From: JBOGOC01 sp050747525
Lineage (GTDB): Bacteria > Acidobacteriota > Polarisedimenticolia > JACPZX01 > DASXTC01
Direction: 5' to 3'
NCBI GenBank assembly: GCA_050747525.1
Contig: JBOGOC010000004.1
Location: 1 to 58,881, forward strand
Length of the DNA: 58,881 nt
Part shown: one piece after another, positions 30,018-38,074 of the stretch
How the letters are laid out: each line of letters starts with the position of its first letter
Numbering within the stretch: the first letter of the stretch is position 1
Notes under the pieces: generated by a model
Databases searched by the model: none
The model's input: only the letters and a program-made list of their open reading frames with translations
What the model was told of the DNA's origin: nothing
Position numbers and translations under genes: made by a program

Positions 30018-30026
30018 GTATGATAC
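30018..30026. promoter_or_regulatory. Palindromic divergent -10 element
   Basis: GTATGATAC, an almost perfect palindrome in the 23-base spacer between divergent genes. It offers TATGAT on the plus strand (8 bases before the ATG at 30033) and TATCAT on the minus strand (10 bases before the GTG at 30009). Both transcripts would be leaderless or nearly so, matching the lack of Shine-Dalgarno sites. No good -35 boxes were seen. Confidence 0.4.
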
Positions 30027-30032
30027 GGCGTC

Positions 30033-30422
30033 ATGGCCGCCGGCGACCGCGCGTACGCCCGCATCAAGAAGATCTGCCTGTCCCTCCCCGGCACGAAGGA
30101 GACGATCACCTGGGGCCAGCCCCACTTCCGGGTGGGGGAGAAGATCTTCTGCGGCTACGGCGAAGAGGACGGCAGGCAGGTCATCGGCTTCAAGCTCGAG
30201 CGCCCCCACGCCGACATCCTGACGTCAGGAACGGACGGCCGCTTCTGGCGCGCCCCCTACGTGGGCCAGCACGGCTGGGTCTCCATGGATGCCGCCCGCA
30301 TCGAAGACTGGGACCAGGTGCGGGCATTCGTCCTGGAGAGCTACCGGCTCATCGCGCCCAAGAAGAACTTGGCGCTGCTGGACGGGCCCGCCAGGCCGGC
30401 GCCACGCCCCCGGAAACGCTGA
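30033..30422 (+). CDS. MmcQ/YjbR family DNA-binding-fold protein
   Basis: 129 residues. Family hallmarks are CLSLPGTKETITWGQPHFRV (about 15-34), FKLERPHADIL and the end WDQVRAFVLESYRLIAPKK. The fold resembles a CyaY-like double-wing domain; family members are often annotated as DNA-binding but the role is not settled. It is divergent from the bifunctional oxygenase with only 23 bases between the starts, hinting at shared regulation. A basic proline-rich tail (ARPAPRPRKR) is unusual. Confidence 0.85.
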   Translation: MAAGDRAYARIKKICLSLPGTKETITWGQPHFRVGEKIFCGYGEEDGRQVIGFKLERPHADILTSGTDGRFWRAPYVGQHGWVSMDAARIEDWDQVRAFVLESYRLIAPKKNLALLDGPARPAPRPRKR

Positions 30423-30480
30423 CCACCCATCGATACCGGTAATACCCCGGCCGCCTCGAGGCTCCTATGTGGAGACTCCG

Positions 30481-30486
30481 AGGAGG
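30481..30486 (+). promoter_or_regulatory. Shine-Dalgarno site for the DoxX gene
   Basis: AGGAGG, 4 bases before GTG at 30491. It favours that GTG over the in-frame ATG at 30467. Confidence 0.7.
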
Positions 30487-30490
30487 ATCC

Positions 30491-30883
30491 GTGGGAAAAT
30501 ACCGTGGCGTCGTGGCGGATGTGCTCTTGTGGATCGTTGCCTTGTTCCTTATCTATGTGTTTACCAGGCAGGGGATCTCCAAGTTCTCGGACAGCAGCGG
30601 CTGGGCACAGGCGTTTCGCGTCTGGCATTACCCGGTGTGGTTCCGGATCTGTGTCGGCGCCGCGGAAATCGCCGCTGCCTTGCTGCTCCTGACCAGGCGA
30701 ACGGCTTCGGGCGGGGCCGCGGTGATCATGGTCATCATGATGGGCGCGATGGGCACGCACATCTGGTGGGGTCATCCGGAGCAGATCACCAGTGAAATCC
30801 TTCCTCTCACTCTTGCCACGATCGTGGCGATAGGGCGGAGGAGCCACTTCTTCCTGCGCCGCCCGACGGAGACAGCGGCATGA
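30491..30883 (+). CDS. DoxX-like small membrane protein
   Basis: 130 residues from the GTG at 30491. Four transmembrane helices: about 8-26 (VLLWIVALFLIYVFTRQGIS), 45-65 (WFRICVGAAEIAAALLLL), 72-88 and 98-115. The first helix ending in GISKF followed by W-A-Q-A-F matches DoxX/SURF4-like proteins, which in some bacteria act with redox or stress systems. It is coupled to the following ECF sigma gene by an ATGA overlap (30880-30883), so it may be the membrane input partner of that sigma factor, taking the place of an anti-sigma factor. That link is inference. Confidence 0.75.
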   Translation: MGKYRGVVADVLLWIVALFLIYVFTRQGISKFSDSSGWAQAFRVWHYPVWFRICVGAAEIAAALLLLTRRTASGGAAVIMVIMMGAMGTHIWWGHPEQITSEILPLTLATIVAIGRRSHFFLRRPTETAA

Positions 30884-31782
30884 AGGTCACCACGTCCGCA
30901 GGCATGAAGGAGCTGGTGGAGAGGGCCCGCGACCCGGCCGTGCCCCTGCAGCAGCAGCACGACGCCTTCGCTCAGCTCGTCGAGCGGACACAGCACCTGG
31001 TGTTCGCCGGCGCCCTCTCGTCGCTCCGCAACGTGGAGGACGCCAGGGACGCCGCGCAGGACGCGTTCACGGCCGCCTGGCTGAGTCTGCCCCGGCTCCG
31101 GGATGCGTCCGCCTTCCCCGCATGGCTGAAGCGGATCGTATCGACACAGTGTCATCGACGGCTCCGCCGTAGAGCGCTCGACCCTTCGCCCCTGGAAGGG
31201 GTCGAGCCGTTCCAGCCCGATGACGCCCTCGCCGAACACCGGCATCTGATCGCCTCGGCCATCGCCGGCCTTCCTGAAGGCGAGCGGCACGTCACGGTCC
31301 TCTTCTACTGCCTGGGTTACTCGCAGGAGGAGACGGCGCGGCTCCTGGATCTGAAGCCGGGGACGGTGGGGAAGCGCCTTCACGACGCCCGGGTGAGGAT
31401 CCGCCGCAGGCTGCCTCCCTTCGTTCGGAGCGCGGCCTTGCCGCTGTCGAGGACCCGCACTTTCATCCAGGACGTTCGGCTCGGCCTCTTCGATGAGCTC
31501 CTCGGCGAGTACCGCTTCGAGGATCGCCCGGACCTCGTCGTCTCGATCACCAGGCAAGGGGCATCGCTCGTCAGCGAGGCCGGCGGGCAGCGCCACCTCC
31601 TCGTCTCACTCGACCAGGACTCGCTCGTCCCCAGACACTACGATGGCGAAGGCCGCTTCCGCCGCAACCGCCGCGGCAAAGTGACCCACTTCGTCTACTA
31701 CGAGTTCGGCAAACGCCTGGGGATCGCCCGCAAGACGCGCGATCACGCGAGCGCTCAGACTCCCGTGGTCTTCGCCGACTGA
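30880..31782 (+). CDS. ECF sigma factor with C-terminal extension
   Basis: 300 residues, about 110 more than a plain ECF sigma factor. Region 2 is at about 25-95 (DARDAAQDAFTAAWLSLPRL) and region 4 at about 125-180 (LPEGERHVTVLFYCLGYSQE, then LDLKPGTVGKRLHDARVRIR). The extension (about 200-290) has the pattern GEYRF..LVVSITRQGASLVSEAGGQ..FRRNRRGKVTHFVYYEFG, which resembles DUF3471-type beta domains better than the SnoaL or TPR extensions of other ECF groups. Fused domains of this kind usually regulate the sigma factor in place of an anti-sigma factor. Its last 28 bases overlap the convergent hydrolase gene. Confidence 0.85.
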   Translation: MKVTTSAGMKELVERARDPAVPLQQQHDAFAQLVERTQHLVFAGALSSLRNVEDARDAAQDAFTAAWLSLPRLRDASAFPAWLKRIVSTQCHRRLRRRALDPSPLEGVEPFQPDDALAEHRHLIASAIAGLPEGERHVTVLFYCLGYSQEETARLLDLKPGTVGKRLHDARVRIRRRLPPFVRSAALPLSRTRTFIQDVRLGLFDELLGEYRFEDRPDLVVSITRQGASLVSEAGGQRHLLVSLDQDSLVPRHYDGEGRFRRNRRGKVTHFVYYEFGKRLGIARKTRDHASAQTPVVFAD

Positions 31783-32618
31783 CGTTGCGACGCTTTGGCG
31801 ATGCCGATGAACGCGAGCAGGTCGGCGTTGACTTGATCCTGATCCGTGGCCGTGAGGCCGTGCGGCTTGCCCGGATAATAGATTTCCTTCGCCCCTTTGA
31901 TGAGTCTGGCCGATTTCTTCGCTGAGTCTTTGACGGGAACGATCTGGTCGTCCTCACCGTGCATGACCAGGGTGGGGACATCGAACTTCTTGAGGTCCTC
32001 GGTGAAATCGGTCTCGGAGAATGCCCGGATGCTTTCATAGGCGTTCTTGAGGCCGGCCTGCATGCTCCAGAGCCAGAACTGATCCAGCGTTCCCTGCGAG
32101 ACCTTGGCGCCGGGCCGGTTGGCCCCATAGAACATCACAGCCAGGTCCTTGTAGAACTGCGAGCGGTCCCTGGCGAGGCTGCTCCGCAGGTTGTCGAACA
32201 CCTCCATCGGGAGACCCTCCGGATTGGCTGCGGACTTGAGCATGATCGGCGGCACGGCGGCGACGAGGACTGCCTTGGCAACCCGCTTCGTGCCGTGGCG
32301 TCCGATGTAGCGCGCGACTTCCCCTCCACCGGTGGAGTGGCCCACAAGCGTGACTTCCTTGAGATCAAGCGCCTCGATGACGGCTGCCAGATCGTCGGCG
32401 TATCCGTTCATGTCGTTCCCGGACGAGGCCTGGCTGGACCGGCCGTGGCCGCGCCGGTCGTGCGCAACCACACGGAAACCTTTCTGCGCGAGGAAAAGCA
32501 TCTGGCCGTCCCAGGCGTCGGAACTCAGCGGCCAGCCGTGCGAAAACGTGACGACCGGGCCAGTGCCCCAGTCTTTGTAGTAGATCGTGGTGCCATCTTT
32601 CACTGTAATCGTGCTCAT
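31755..32618 (-). CDS. Alpha/beta hydrolase (non-haem chloroperoxidase-like esterase)
   Basis: 287 residues from the ATG at 32618, fixed by GGGAGG 7 bases upstream (32626-32631). The catalytic triad is clear: nucleophile Ser95 in LVGHSTGGG, Asp224 in HGEDDQIVP, His253 in GKPHGLT. FSHGWPLSSDAWDGQ near 25-39 carries the oxyanion region. Closest family by appearance is cofactor-free haloperoxidases/arylesterases (Cpo-type), which catalyse ester hydrolysis or perhydrolysis. The SDR gene upstream ends 33 bases before its start on the same strand. G+C is slightly lower than in flanking operons, as for the SDR, so the pair may have been acquired together. Confidence 0.88.
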   Translation of the reverse strand: MSTITVKDGTTIYYKDWGTGPVVTFSHGWPLSSDAWDGQMLFLAQKGFRVVAHDRRGHGRSSQASSGNDMNGYADDLAAVIEALDLKEVTLVGHSTGGGEVARYIGRHGTKRVAKAVLVAAVPPIMLKSAANPEGLPMEVFDNLRSSLARDRSQFYKDLAVMFYGANRPGAKVSQGTLDQFWLWSMQAGLKNAYESIRAFSETDFTEDLKKFDVPTLVMHGEDDQIVPVKDSAKKSARLIKGAKEIYYPGKPHGLTATDQDQVNADLLAFIGIAKASQRQSAKTTGV

Positions 32619-32625
32619 GTGATTT

Positions 32626-32631
32626 CCTCCC
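32626..32631 (-). promoter_or_regulatory. Shine-Dalgarno site for the alpha/beta hydrolase
   Basis: GGGAGG on the minus strand, 7 bases before ATG at 32618. It rules out the in-frame start 57 bases further upstream. Confidence 0.7.
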
Positions 32632-32650
32632 GAATCGAAGTGAACTGCTT

Positions 32651-33400
32651 CTAGGCCGCGGAGCGGTTGAGCCATTCGTCGAAGCGAGTTGGGCCGACGC
32701 GCGGGTTGTCGCCGGGCATGAGCGACTGATCGTTCACTTTCGCGCCGAAGTAGCGCGCGTGAACATCGGCGGCTACCTGTCGTGCGTCGTGTTTCGCGCT
32801 CAGGAATCGCCGGGCGAGTTCGTCCAGACGGATCGGTTCGGGCCCGGCCAACTCGACCGTGCCATTGACCGGCTCACCCAACGCGACGCGGTCGAGTGCG
32901 GCGGCGACGTCATCGGCCGCGACCGGCCGCATGAGAGCAGGTGTCAGGCGGACCGTGTTGCCGTCGGTGCCCCCATCGGCGATTCTGCCGATGAACTCGA
33001 AGAACTGCGTCGCGCGGAGAATTGTGTAGGGCACCGCCCCAGCCTTTATCAATTTCTCCTGAGCCATCTTGGCGCGCATGTAACCGCTGTCGGGCATTCG
33101 GTCAGCACCGACGACCGACAGAGCAACGTGATGTTCTACACCTGCGGCCGCTTCTGCGGAAAGGACGTTGCGGGTTGAGGTTGCGAAGAACTTCAGCACC
33201 GCTGCGTCTTCAAAGGAAGGCGAGTTGCTGACATCGACGACAACCTGGGTGCCCTTCAGAACTTCGGCGAGTCCCGCACCGGTCAGCGTGTCGACGCCTG
33301 AAGCTGGCGATGCCGCCACCGCTTCATGGCCGTGCTCACGAAGCTTGTTCACGAGTTTCGTTCCGATAAGACCACTGCCGCCAATGACGAGGATTTTCAT
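32651..33400 (-). CDS. NAD(P)-binding SDR / NmrA-like protein
   Basis: 249 residues. Nucleotide-binding GGSGLIG is at 7-13; HHVALSVVGADRMPDSGYMRAK (shown here only as family landmark near 90-115) carries the Tyr-x3-Lys-like region; PYTILRATQFFEF is typical of atypical SDRs of the NmrA/epimerase group. Substrate unknown. It lies upstream of the hydrolase gene on the same strand and near an ECF sigma gene; SDRs of this kind often belong to regulons of extended ECF sigma factors. G+C is lower than average (33 of 60 bases at 33001). About 220 bases upstream of it hold no gene and no clear promoter. Confidence 0.85.
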   Translation of the reverse strand: MKILVIGGSGLIGTKLVNKLREHGHEAVAASPASGVDTLTGAGLAEVLKGTQVVVDVSNSPSFEDAAVLKFFATSTRNVLSAEAAAGVEHHVALSVVGADRMPDSGYMRAKMAQEKLIKAGAVPYTILRATQFFEFIGRIADGGTDGNTVRLTPALMRPVAADDVAAALDRVALGEPVNGTVELAGPEPIRLDELARRFLSAKHDARQVAADVHARYFGAKVNDQSLMPGDNPRVGPTRFDEWLNRSAA

Positions 33401-33622
33401 AAGCTGACCTTTCGCTGGGCGCCTGCAACGGGCGAGTGAAGTCCGCGGATCACTCCGCTGGGGCCGCCGAAAAGAGGAACCGAAATGCCGCGCCTGAGGG
33501 TGCGGGGTGGAGCTGACCGGGGGTCTTGCAAGCGTTGGTACGCGTCAGAAGATGCTCCACACGCTAACACCATCGCTTGAAAGTGGTCAACGAACGACAA
33601 CAGCGCCAGCGTGGCGGATTTT

Positions 33623-34762
33623 TCACCCCGTCCGCGCCCGGAACAGCGCCAGCGACGCCAGGAAGATGCCGGCGCCGAACACGGTCAGCGCGAGCGCCTG
33701 GGGCCACAGGATCTCCAGGCCGATCCCCTTGAGCAGGATCCCCCGGATGATGGTCAGGAAGTAGCGCACCGGCATCAAGTAGGTGAGCATCTGGATGGGG
33801 GCGGGCATGTTCTCGATGGGGAAGATGAACCCCGACAGCAGCATGTTGGGCGTCACGAAGGCCATGCAGGTCAGCATGGCGGTCTGCTGCGTGAGCGACA
33901 CGCTGGCGGCGAACAGGCCGATCCCCAGGGTGGTCAGCAGAAACACCCCCGACAGCAGGTAGAGCAGCCCGACGCTGCCGCGCATCGGCACGCCGAACCA
34001 CCAGTGCCCCAGCGCCAGCACGACCCCGACGTTGATGAACCCCAGCACCGAGTACGGCACCATCTTGCCCAGCAGGAACTCCCAGGAGCGCACGGGAGTA
34101 ACCAGGATCTGCTCGATGGTGCCGATCTCCTTCTCGCGGGTCACGGCGATGGCGGTCAGCAGCATGGTGCTGATCATCAGGATGAGGCCGATGACGCCGG
34201 GGACCATGAAGTGGCTGCTCTCCATCGCCTCGTTGTACCAGACGCGCATCTCGGCCTGCACCGGTGGTCCGGGGCGCCCGGTGAAGGCGTCCGGCGGCAG
34301 GCGCCTCACCGCCAGCTGGATCGACTTGGTCATCACGATGGAGGACAGGTGGCCGATGGCCGTGGTCGCCTCGGAGCTGTTGCTGCCGTCCACCACCGCC
34401 TGCAGCGTCGTCCGGCGGCCCCCCTCCAGCCGCTCCCCGTAGTCGGGAGGAAAGACGAGCGCCACCACCGCGCGCCCTTCGTCCAGCCAGGGGATCACGG
34501 CGTCGGAGCGTTCCTCGCGCCCGACCAGGTCGAAGTAGCCCGACTCCACGACCGACCGGATCATCTCGCGGCTGGCCACCGAGCGATCCAGGTCGGCGAT
34601 CACCGTGGGGATGTGGCGCACGTCCAGGCTGGCGGCGTAGCCCAGCAGCACCAGCTGCAGCACCGGAGCCACCAGCGTGAGGCGCAGGGCCACCGGGTCG
34701 CGGCGCAGCTGCTGGACCTCCTTCACGATGAGCCGGGTGATGCGCGACCCCGTGGCGCTCAT
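33623..34762 (-). CDS. ABC-2 type transporter permease
   Basis: 379 residues from ATG at 34762 (ATGA overlap with the previous gene). The open frame runs far upstream but that part is shadow of the neighbouring permease. An N-terminal helix (LRLTLVAPVLQLVLLGYAA) is followed by a long extracytoplasmic domain (about 50-180, HIPTVIADLDRSVASREMIR) and a block of five helices from about 180 to 375, with the loop TREKEIGTIEQILVTPVRSW. This is the DrrB/YhhJ-like layout of exporters for drugs or lipids. It closely resembles the adjacent permease, and the two probably form a heterodimer. Confidence 0.9.
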   Translation of the reverse strand: MSATGSRITRLIVKEVQQLRRDPVALRLTLVAPVLQLVLLGYAASLDVRHIPTVIADLDRSVASREMIRSVVESGYFDLVGREERSDAVIPWLDEGRAVVALVFPPDYGERLEGGRRTTLQAVVDGSNSSEATTAIGHLSSIVMTKSIQLAVRRLPPDAFTGRPGPPVQAEMRVWYNEAMESSHFMVPGVIGLILMISTMLLTAIAVTREKEIGTIEQILVTPVRSWEFLLGKMVPYSVLGFINVGVVLALGHWWFGVPMRGSVGLLYLLSGVFLLTTLGIGLFAASVSLTQQTAMLTCMAFVTPNMLLSGFIFPIENMPAPIQMLTYLMPVRYFLTIIRGILLKGIGLEILWPQALALTVFGAGIFLASLALFRARTG

Positions 34763-35892
34763 CGCACCGCCCTGCGGATGGCCAGCACGCCGATCACGCC
34801 GATGGCCGCGGCGTAGATCCCCAGCGCGGTGAAGGCCCCAGACAGCTCGTGGAAGCCGACCCCCTTCTGCAGGGTCCCGCGCAGCACGGCCACGTAATAG
34901 CGCGCCGGGTTCAGCAGGGTGACCGCCTGCAGCCAGGCCGGCATGTTGCGGATGGGGAACATGAAGTCGGACAGGTAGAACACCGGCAGCATCGACCCCA
35001 GGAAGGCGGCGGTCTGCGCCCCCTGCTGCGTGTGGGTGACCGCCGAGATGAACAGCCCCACCCCCAGCGCGCACACCAGGAACAGCACCGTCCCCGTGAA
35101 GAAGACCCACAGGCTGCCGCGCACCGGCACGTCCATCAGGAACCGCCCCGCCGCCAGGGCGATCCAGGCGTTGGCCATGGCCACCAGCGCGTACGGCAGC
35201 ATCTTGCCGACCAGGATCTCCCAGGCGCGCAGCGGGGTGACGCGCAGCTGGTCGAGCGTGCCGCGGTCCTTCTCGCGCGCGATGGCCAGCGACGTCTGCA
35301 GCACGCCCACCATGGTGAGCAGCACCCCGATGAGGCCGGGCACCATGAAGTTGCGGCTCTCCAGCTCGGGGTTGTACAGCACGCGCGGGCGCAGCTCGAT
35401 GGGCAGCAGATCCCCTTCGGGCTTGACCCCTTCGGCCCGCAGGCGGGCGGCCACCTGGGCCCCGGCGAAGATCTGCACGATGCGCTGCGCCTGCCCCTGG
35501 ATGATGCTGGCGCGCGACGAGTCGCTGCCGTCCAGCAGCACCTGCACGTGGGTGGCGCGCCGATCGGCCAGGTCGCGGTCGAACCCGTGGGGCACCACCA
35601 GCACGGCCGCCACTTCGCCCGCGTCCAGCGCGTGGCGCACTGCCCCGGTGCTCCCCACGCGCTCCGCCAGGCGGAAGTAGTCCGACGACACGAACGACCT
35701 GACCAGCGCCCGGCTCCCCTCCGAGTTGTCCCGGTCCCACACCGCCAGGCGGATCTCGTTCACGTCGAAGGAGACGGCGAAGCCGAACAGCAGCAGCAGG
35801 GCCACCGGCACCACCAGGCTCATCACCACCGTGCGGCGCTCGCGCATCATCTGGCGGAACTCCTTCACCAGCAGCGCGCGCAGCCGGTTCAT
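34759..35892 (-). CDS. ABC-2 type transporter permease
   Basis: 377 residues from ATG at 35892. Same layout as its downstream neighbour: first helix VVMSLVVPVALLLLFGFAV, extracytoplasmic domain with WDRDNSEGSRALVRSFVSS, then five helices and the loop AREKDRGTLDQLRVTPLRAW. It lies 4 bases after the ATPase gene. Part of an operon of PspC, membrane-fusion adaptor, ATPase and two permeases, like YhiI-RbbA-YhhJ-type efflux systems. Confidence 0.9.
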   Translation of the reverse strand: MNRLRALLVKEFRQMMRERRTVVMSLVVPVALLLLFGFAVSFDVNEIRLAVWDRDNSEGSRALVRSFVSSDYFRLAERVGSTGAVRHALDAGEVAAVLVVPHGFDRDLADRRATHVQVLLDGSDSSRASIIQGQAQRIVQIFAGAQVAARLRAEGVKPEGDLLPIELRPRVLYNPELESRNFMVPGLIGVLLTMVGVLQTSLAIAREKDRGTLDQLRVTPLRAWEILVGKMLPYALVAMANAWIALAAGRFLMDVPVRGSLWVFFTGTVLFLVCALGVGLFISAVTHTQQGAQTAAFLGSMLPVFYLSDFMFPIRNMPAWLQAVTLLNPARYYVAVLRGTLQKGVGFHELSGAFTALGIYAAAIGVIGVLAIRRAVR

Positions 35893-35896
35893 GGCT

Positions 35897-36838
35897 TCAG
35901 CTCCGGCGGCGGGTGAGGCGCACGAACACGTCCTCGATGGAAGGGGGGATGGGCCGGGCGTCCACCAGCTGCACACCGGCCCCCTGCAGGTGGGCGCGCA
36001 GGGACGGGATGGACGACTCGGCGCTGGCCACCACGGCGTGCACGTCGTTGCCGTAGATGTTGACGTCCATCACCAGAGGGGTCCCTTTCAGGGCGCGGTA
36101 GATGTCGTACGGCTCGGGGCCGGCCAGGCTCACCACCTCCGCCTCCATGCGGGTGGCCTTCAGGGTGGCCGGAGTCCCCAGCGCCACCAGCCGCCCCGCG
36201 TGGATGAAGCCGATACGGTTGCACCGTTCGGCCTCTTCCATGTAGTGCGTAGTCACGAAGAGGGTGCGCCCCTTTCCTTGCAGCGCGTAGATGAGGTCCC
36301 AGATCTCGCGGCGCGACACCGGGTCCACCCCCGCCGTGGGCTCGTCGAGGAACAGCAGCTGCGGATCGTGCGCCATGGCCGTGGCCAGGGCGAGCCGCTG
36401 CTTCCAGCCGCCGCTCAGCGTGCCGGCCAGCTGCCCCGCGCGCCCGCTCAGGCCCATCTCGTCGATCACCTCGGCGGCCCGGCGCAGGGCCTCTTTGCGC
36501 CCCGGCACGTAGACCCCGGCGAAGAAGACGACGTTCTCGCGCACCGTGAGGTCGTTGTACAGGCCGAACCGCTGGGACATGTAGCCGATGGACTGCTTGA
36601 CCGCACGCGTCTCTGCCACCACGTCGTGCCCGGCCACCGACGCCCGCCCGGAAGTGGGCGGCAGCAGCCCGCACAGCATCTTGACCACCGTGGTCTTGCC
36701 GGCGCCGTTGGGCCCCAGGAAGCCGAAGATCTCCCCGGACTCGACTTCGAGGTCCAGCTCGTTCACCGCCACCAGGGCACCGAAGCGCTTCGTGAGCTGC
36801 TGCGCCACGATCCCCGCGGTGGCGGTGGTGTTGGTCAT
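35897..36838 (-). CDS. ABC transporter ATP-binding protein
   Basis: 313 residues from ATG at 36838 (ATGA overlap with the adaptor gene). Walker A GPNGAGKTT is at about 43-51, signature LSGGWKQR near 141-148, Walker B LLFLDEPTAG near 162-171, and switch His in TTHYMEEAER. It is the motor for the two permeases downstream. The C-terminal segment PPSIEDVFVRLTRR is typical of ABC-2 exporter ATPases. Confidence 0.92.
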   Translation of the reverse strand: MTNTTATAGIVAQQLTKRFGALVAVNELDLEVESGEIFGFLGPNGAGKTTVVKMLCGLLPPTSGRASVAGHDVVAETRAVKQSIGYMSQRFGLYNDLTVRENVVFFAGVYVPGRKEALRRAAEVIDEMGLSGRAGQLAGTLSGGWKQRLALATAMAHDPQLLFLDEPTAGVDPVSRREIWDLIYALQGKGRTLFVTTHYMEEAERCNRIGFIHAGRLVALGTPATLKATRMEAEVVSLAGPEPYDIYRALKGTPLVMDVNIYGNDVHAVVASAESSIPSLRAHLQGAGVQLVDARPIPPSIEDVFVRLTRRRS

Positions 36839-37857
36839 GAGGGTGCGGGGGACGGGGCCGCGGCGCCCAGCACCACGTCGGCCGGAAGCCCGGCCTTGAG
36901 CGCGCCGTCCTCGTTGGAGACGGCCACCTTCACCCCGTAGACCAGCTGCACCCGGTCTTCCGGGGTCTGCACGTTGCGCGGCGTGAACTCGGCCTCCGCG
37001 GAGATGTAGACCACCCTGCCGTCGAACCGGCGGTCGGGCCAGGCGTCCACCTTGACCGCCACCGCCTGCCCCACCTGCGCGCGCCCCTTCTCGATGGTGT
37101 CCAGATACACCCACACGTACAGATGGGTGAGGTCGGCCACCGACACGATGGGCGAGCCCGGCCGGGCGTACTCCCCCGCTTCCTGGATCTTCTCGGTGAC
37201 CGTCCCCTCGAGAGGCGAGCGCACCGTCGTGCGCTCCAGCTCGAGCCGGCGCTGCGCGAGCACCGACTCCAGGCGCGCCACCTCGGCCGCGGCCTGCGCG
37301 ATCTCCTCGGGACGATTGCCGCGCTGCACCCGCAGGAGCCGCGCCCGCGCCGACGCCAGCCGCGCCCGCGCCACGTCGAGGTCCCGCTGCGCGCGGTCGA
37401 CCTCTTCCTGGGCGATCACCTGCTGGGCGAAGAGATCCCGCACTCGCCGGACCTGCGCCTCGGCCAGGGTCACCTGCGCCTCCGCCTCGTCCACGTCGCG
37501 GGCGGCCGACTCGATCTCCTCCTTGCGGTAGCCGGAGCGCACCAGAGCGAGCCGCGCCCGGGCCTCCGCCAGAGCGCCCTCGGTCTCGGCCAGCGCGTTT
37601 TCGTAGGGCCGCGCGTCGATGCGGGCCACCACGTCGCCGGCCTTGACGCGGTCCCCCTGATCCACCGGGCGCTCGAGGATGCGCCCGCTCACCTCGGGGA
37701 CGACGTCCACCTCCACCGCCTCGATGGTGCCCGAGTAGACGGGCTGACGATCGCGGCGCTCGCCGCAGCCGGGCGAGGCGAAGGCGGCCAGCAGCGCCGG
37801 CAGTGCCAGAAGCAGGGATCGTGTGAGGGGCCGGCGGGGCGGGGTCAACCGGATCAC
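36835..37857 (-). CDS. HlyD/MacA-like periplasmic adaptor, probable lipoprotein
   Basis: 340 residues from the GTG at 37857, chosen because it forms a GTGA overlap with the PspC stop; the longer frame upstream is shadow. A signal sequence (LLLALPALLAAFASPGC) ends at a cysteine with an imperfect lipobox. The biotinyl-lipoyl half (SGTIEAVEVDVVPEVSGRIL, and VKAGDVVARIDARPYENAL) flanks a long coiled-coil hairpin (about 85-195), followed by a beta-barrel domain. Such adaptors link an inner-membrane ABC pump to an outer-membrane channel. No TolC-like channel gene lies in the operon. Confidence 0.88.
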   Translation of the reverse strand: MIRLTPPRRPLTRSLLLALPALLAAFASPGCGERRDRQPVYSGTIEAVEVDVVPEVSGRILERPVDQGDRVKAGDVVARIDARPYENALAETEGALAEARARLALVRSGYRKEEIESAARDVDEAEAQVTLAEAQVRRVRDLFAQQVIAQEEVDRAQRDLDVARARLASARARLLRVQRGNRPEEIAQAAAEVARLESVLAQRRLELERTTVRSPLEGTVTEKIQEAGEYARPGSPIVSVADLTHLYVWVYLDTIEKGRAQVGQAVAVKVDAWPDRRFDGRVVYISAEAEFTPRNVQTPEDRVQLVYGVKVAVSNEDGALKAGLPADVVLGAAAPSPAPS

Positions 37858-38042
37858 TCCGGAGGAGGCATCACGATCCAGAGCAGCAGGTACACCAGAA
37901 TGCCGGGGAACGCGACGCTGAGAATCGACACCACCACGTACAGGATGCGCACCAGGGTCGGGTCCCAGCCGAGCCACTCCGCGATGCCGCCGCACACACC
38001 GGCGATCATGCGGTTCCTTGATTTCCGGAGCGGCTGCTTCAT
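37854..38042 (-). CDS. PspC domain protein
   Basis: 62 residues: the conserved N-terminus KSRNRMIAGVCGGIAEWLG (about 7-25) and one transmembrane helix (LVYLLLWIVMPPP end). PspC proteins take part in the phage-shock envelope stress response, but stand-alone copies of this length are widespread and their role is less clear. First gene of the efflux operon and coupled to the adaptor gene. A TAGTAT sequence 6 bases before the ATG suggests leaderless transcription. Confidence 0.85.
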   Translation of the reverse strand: MKQPLRKSRNRMIAGVCGGIAEWLGWDPTLVRILYVVVSILSVAFPGILVYLLLWIVMPPPE

Positions 38043-38046
38043 GCGG

Positions 38047-38055
38047 GTATACTAA
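38047..38055. promoter_or_regulatory. Divergent -10 element between PspC and PfpI genes
   Basis: Core GTATACTA. On the plus strand TATACT (38048-38053) lies 21 bases before the PfpI-like ATG at 38075; on the minus strand TAGTAT lies 6 bases before the PspC ATG at 38042. No clear -35 box in either direction. Confidence 0.4.
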
Positions 38056-38060
38056 CACCC

Positions 38061-38066
38061 GGAGGG
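38061..38066 (+). promoter_or_regulatory. Shine-Dalgarno site for the PfpI-like gene
   Basis: GGAGGG, 8 bases before ATG at 38075. It excludes the in-frame start at 38018, which lies inside the divergent PspC gene. Confidence 0.7.
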
Positions 38067-38074
38067 CATCGATC

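Noticed and set aside
27808..30222. Long plus-strand open frame opposite the bifunctional oxygenase
   Set aside because: Antisense shadow. The minus-strand protein matches two flavoenzyme families along its full length.
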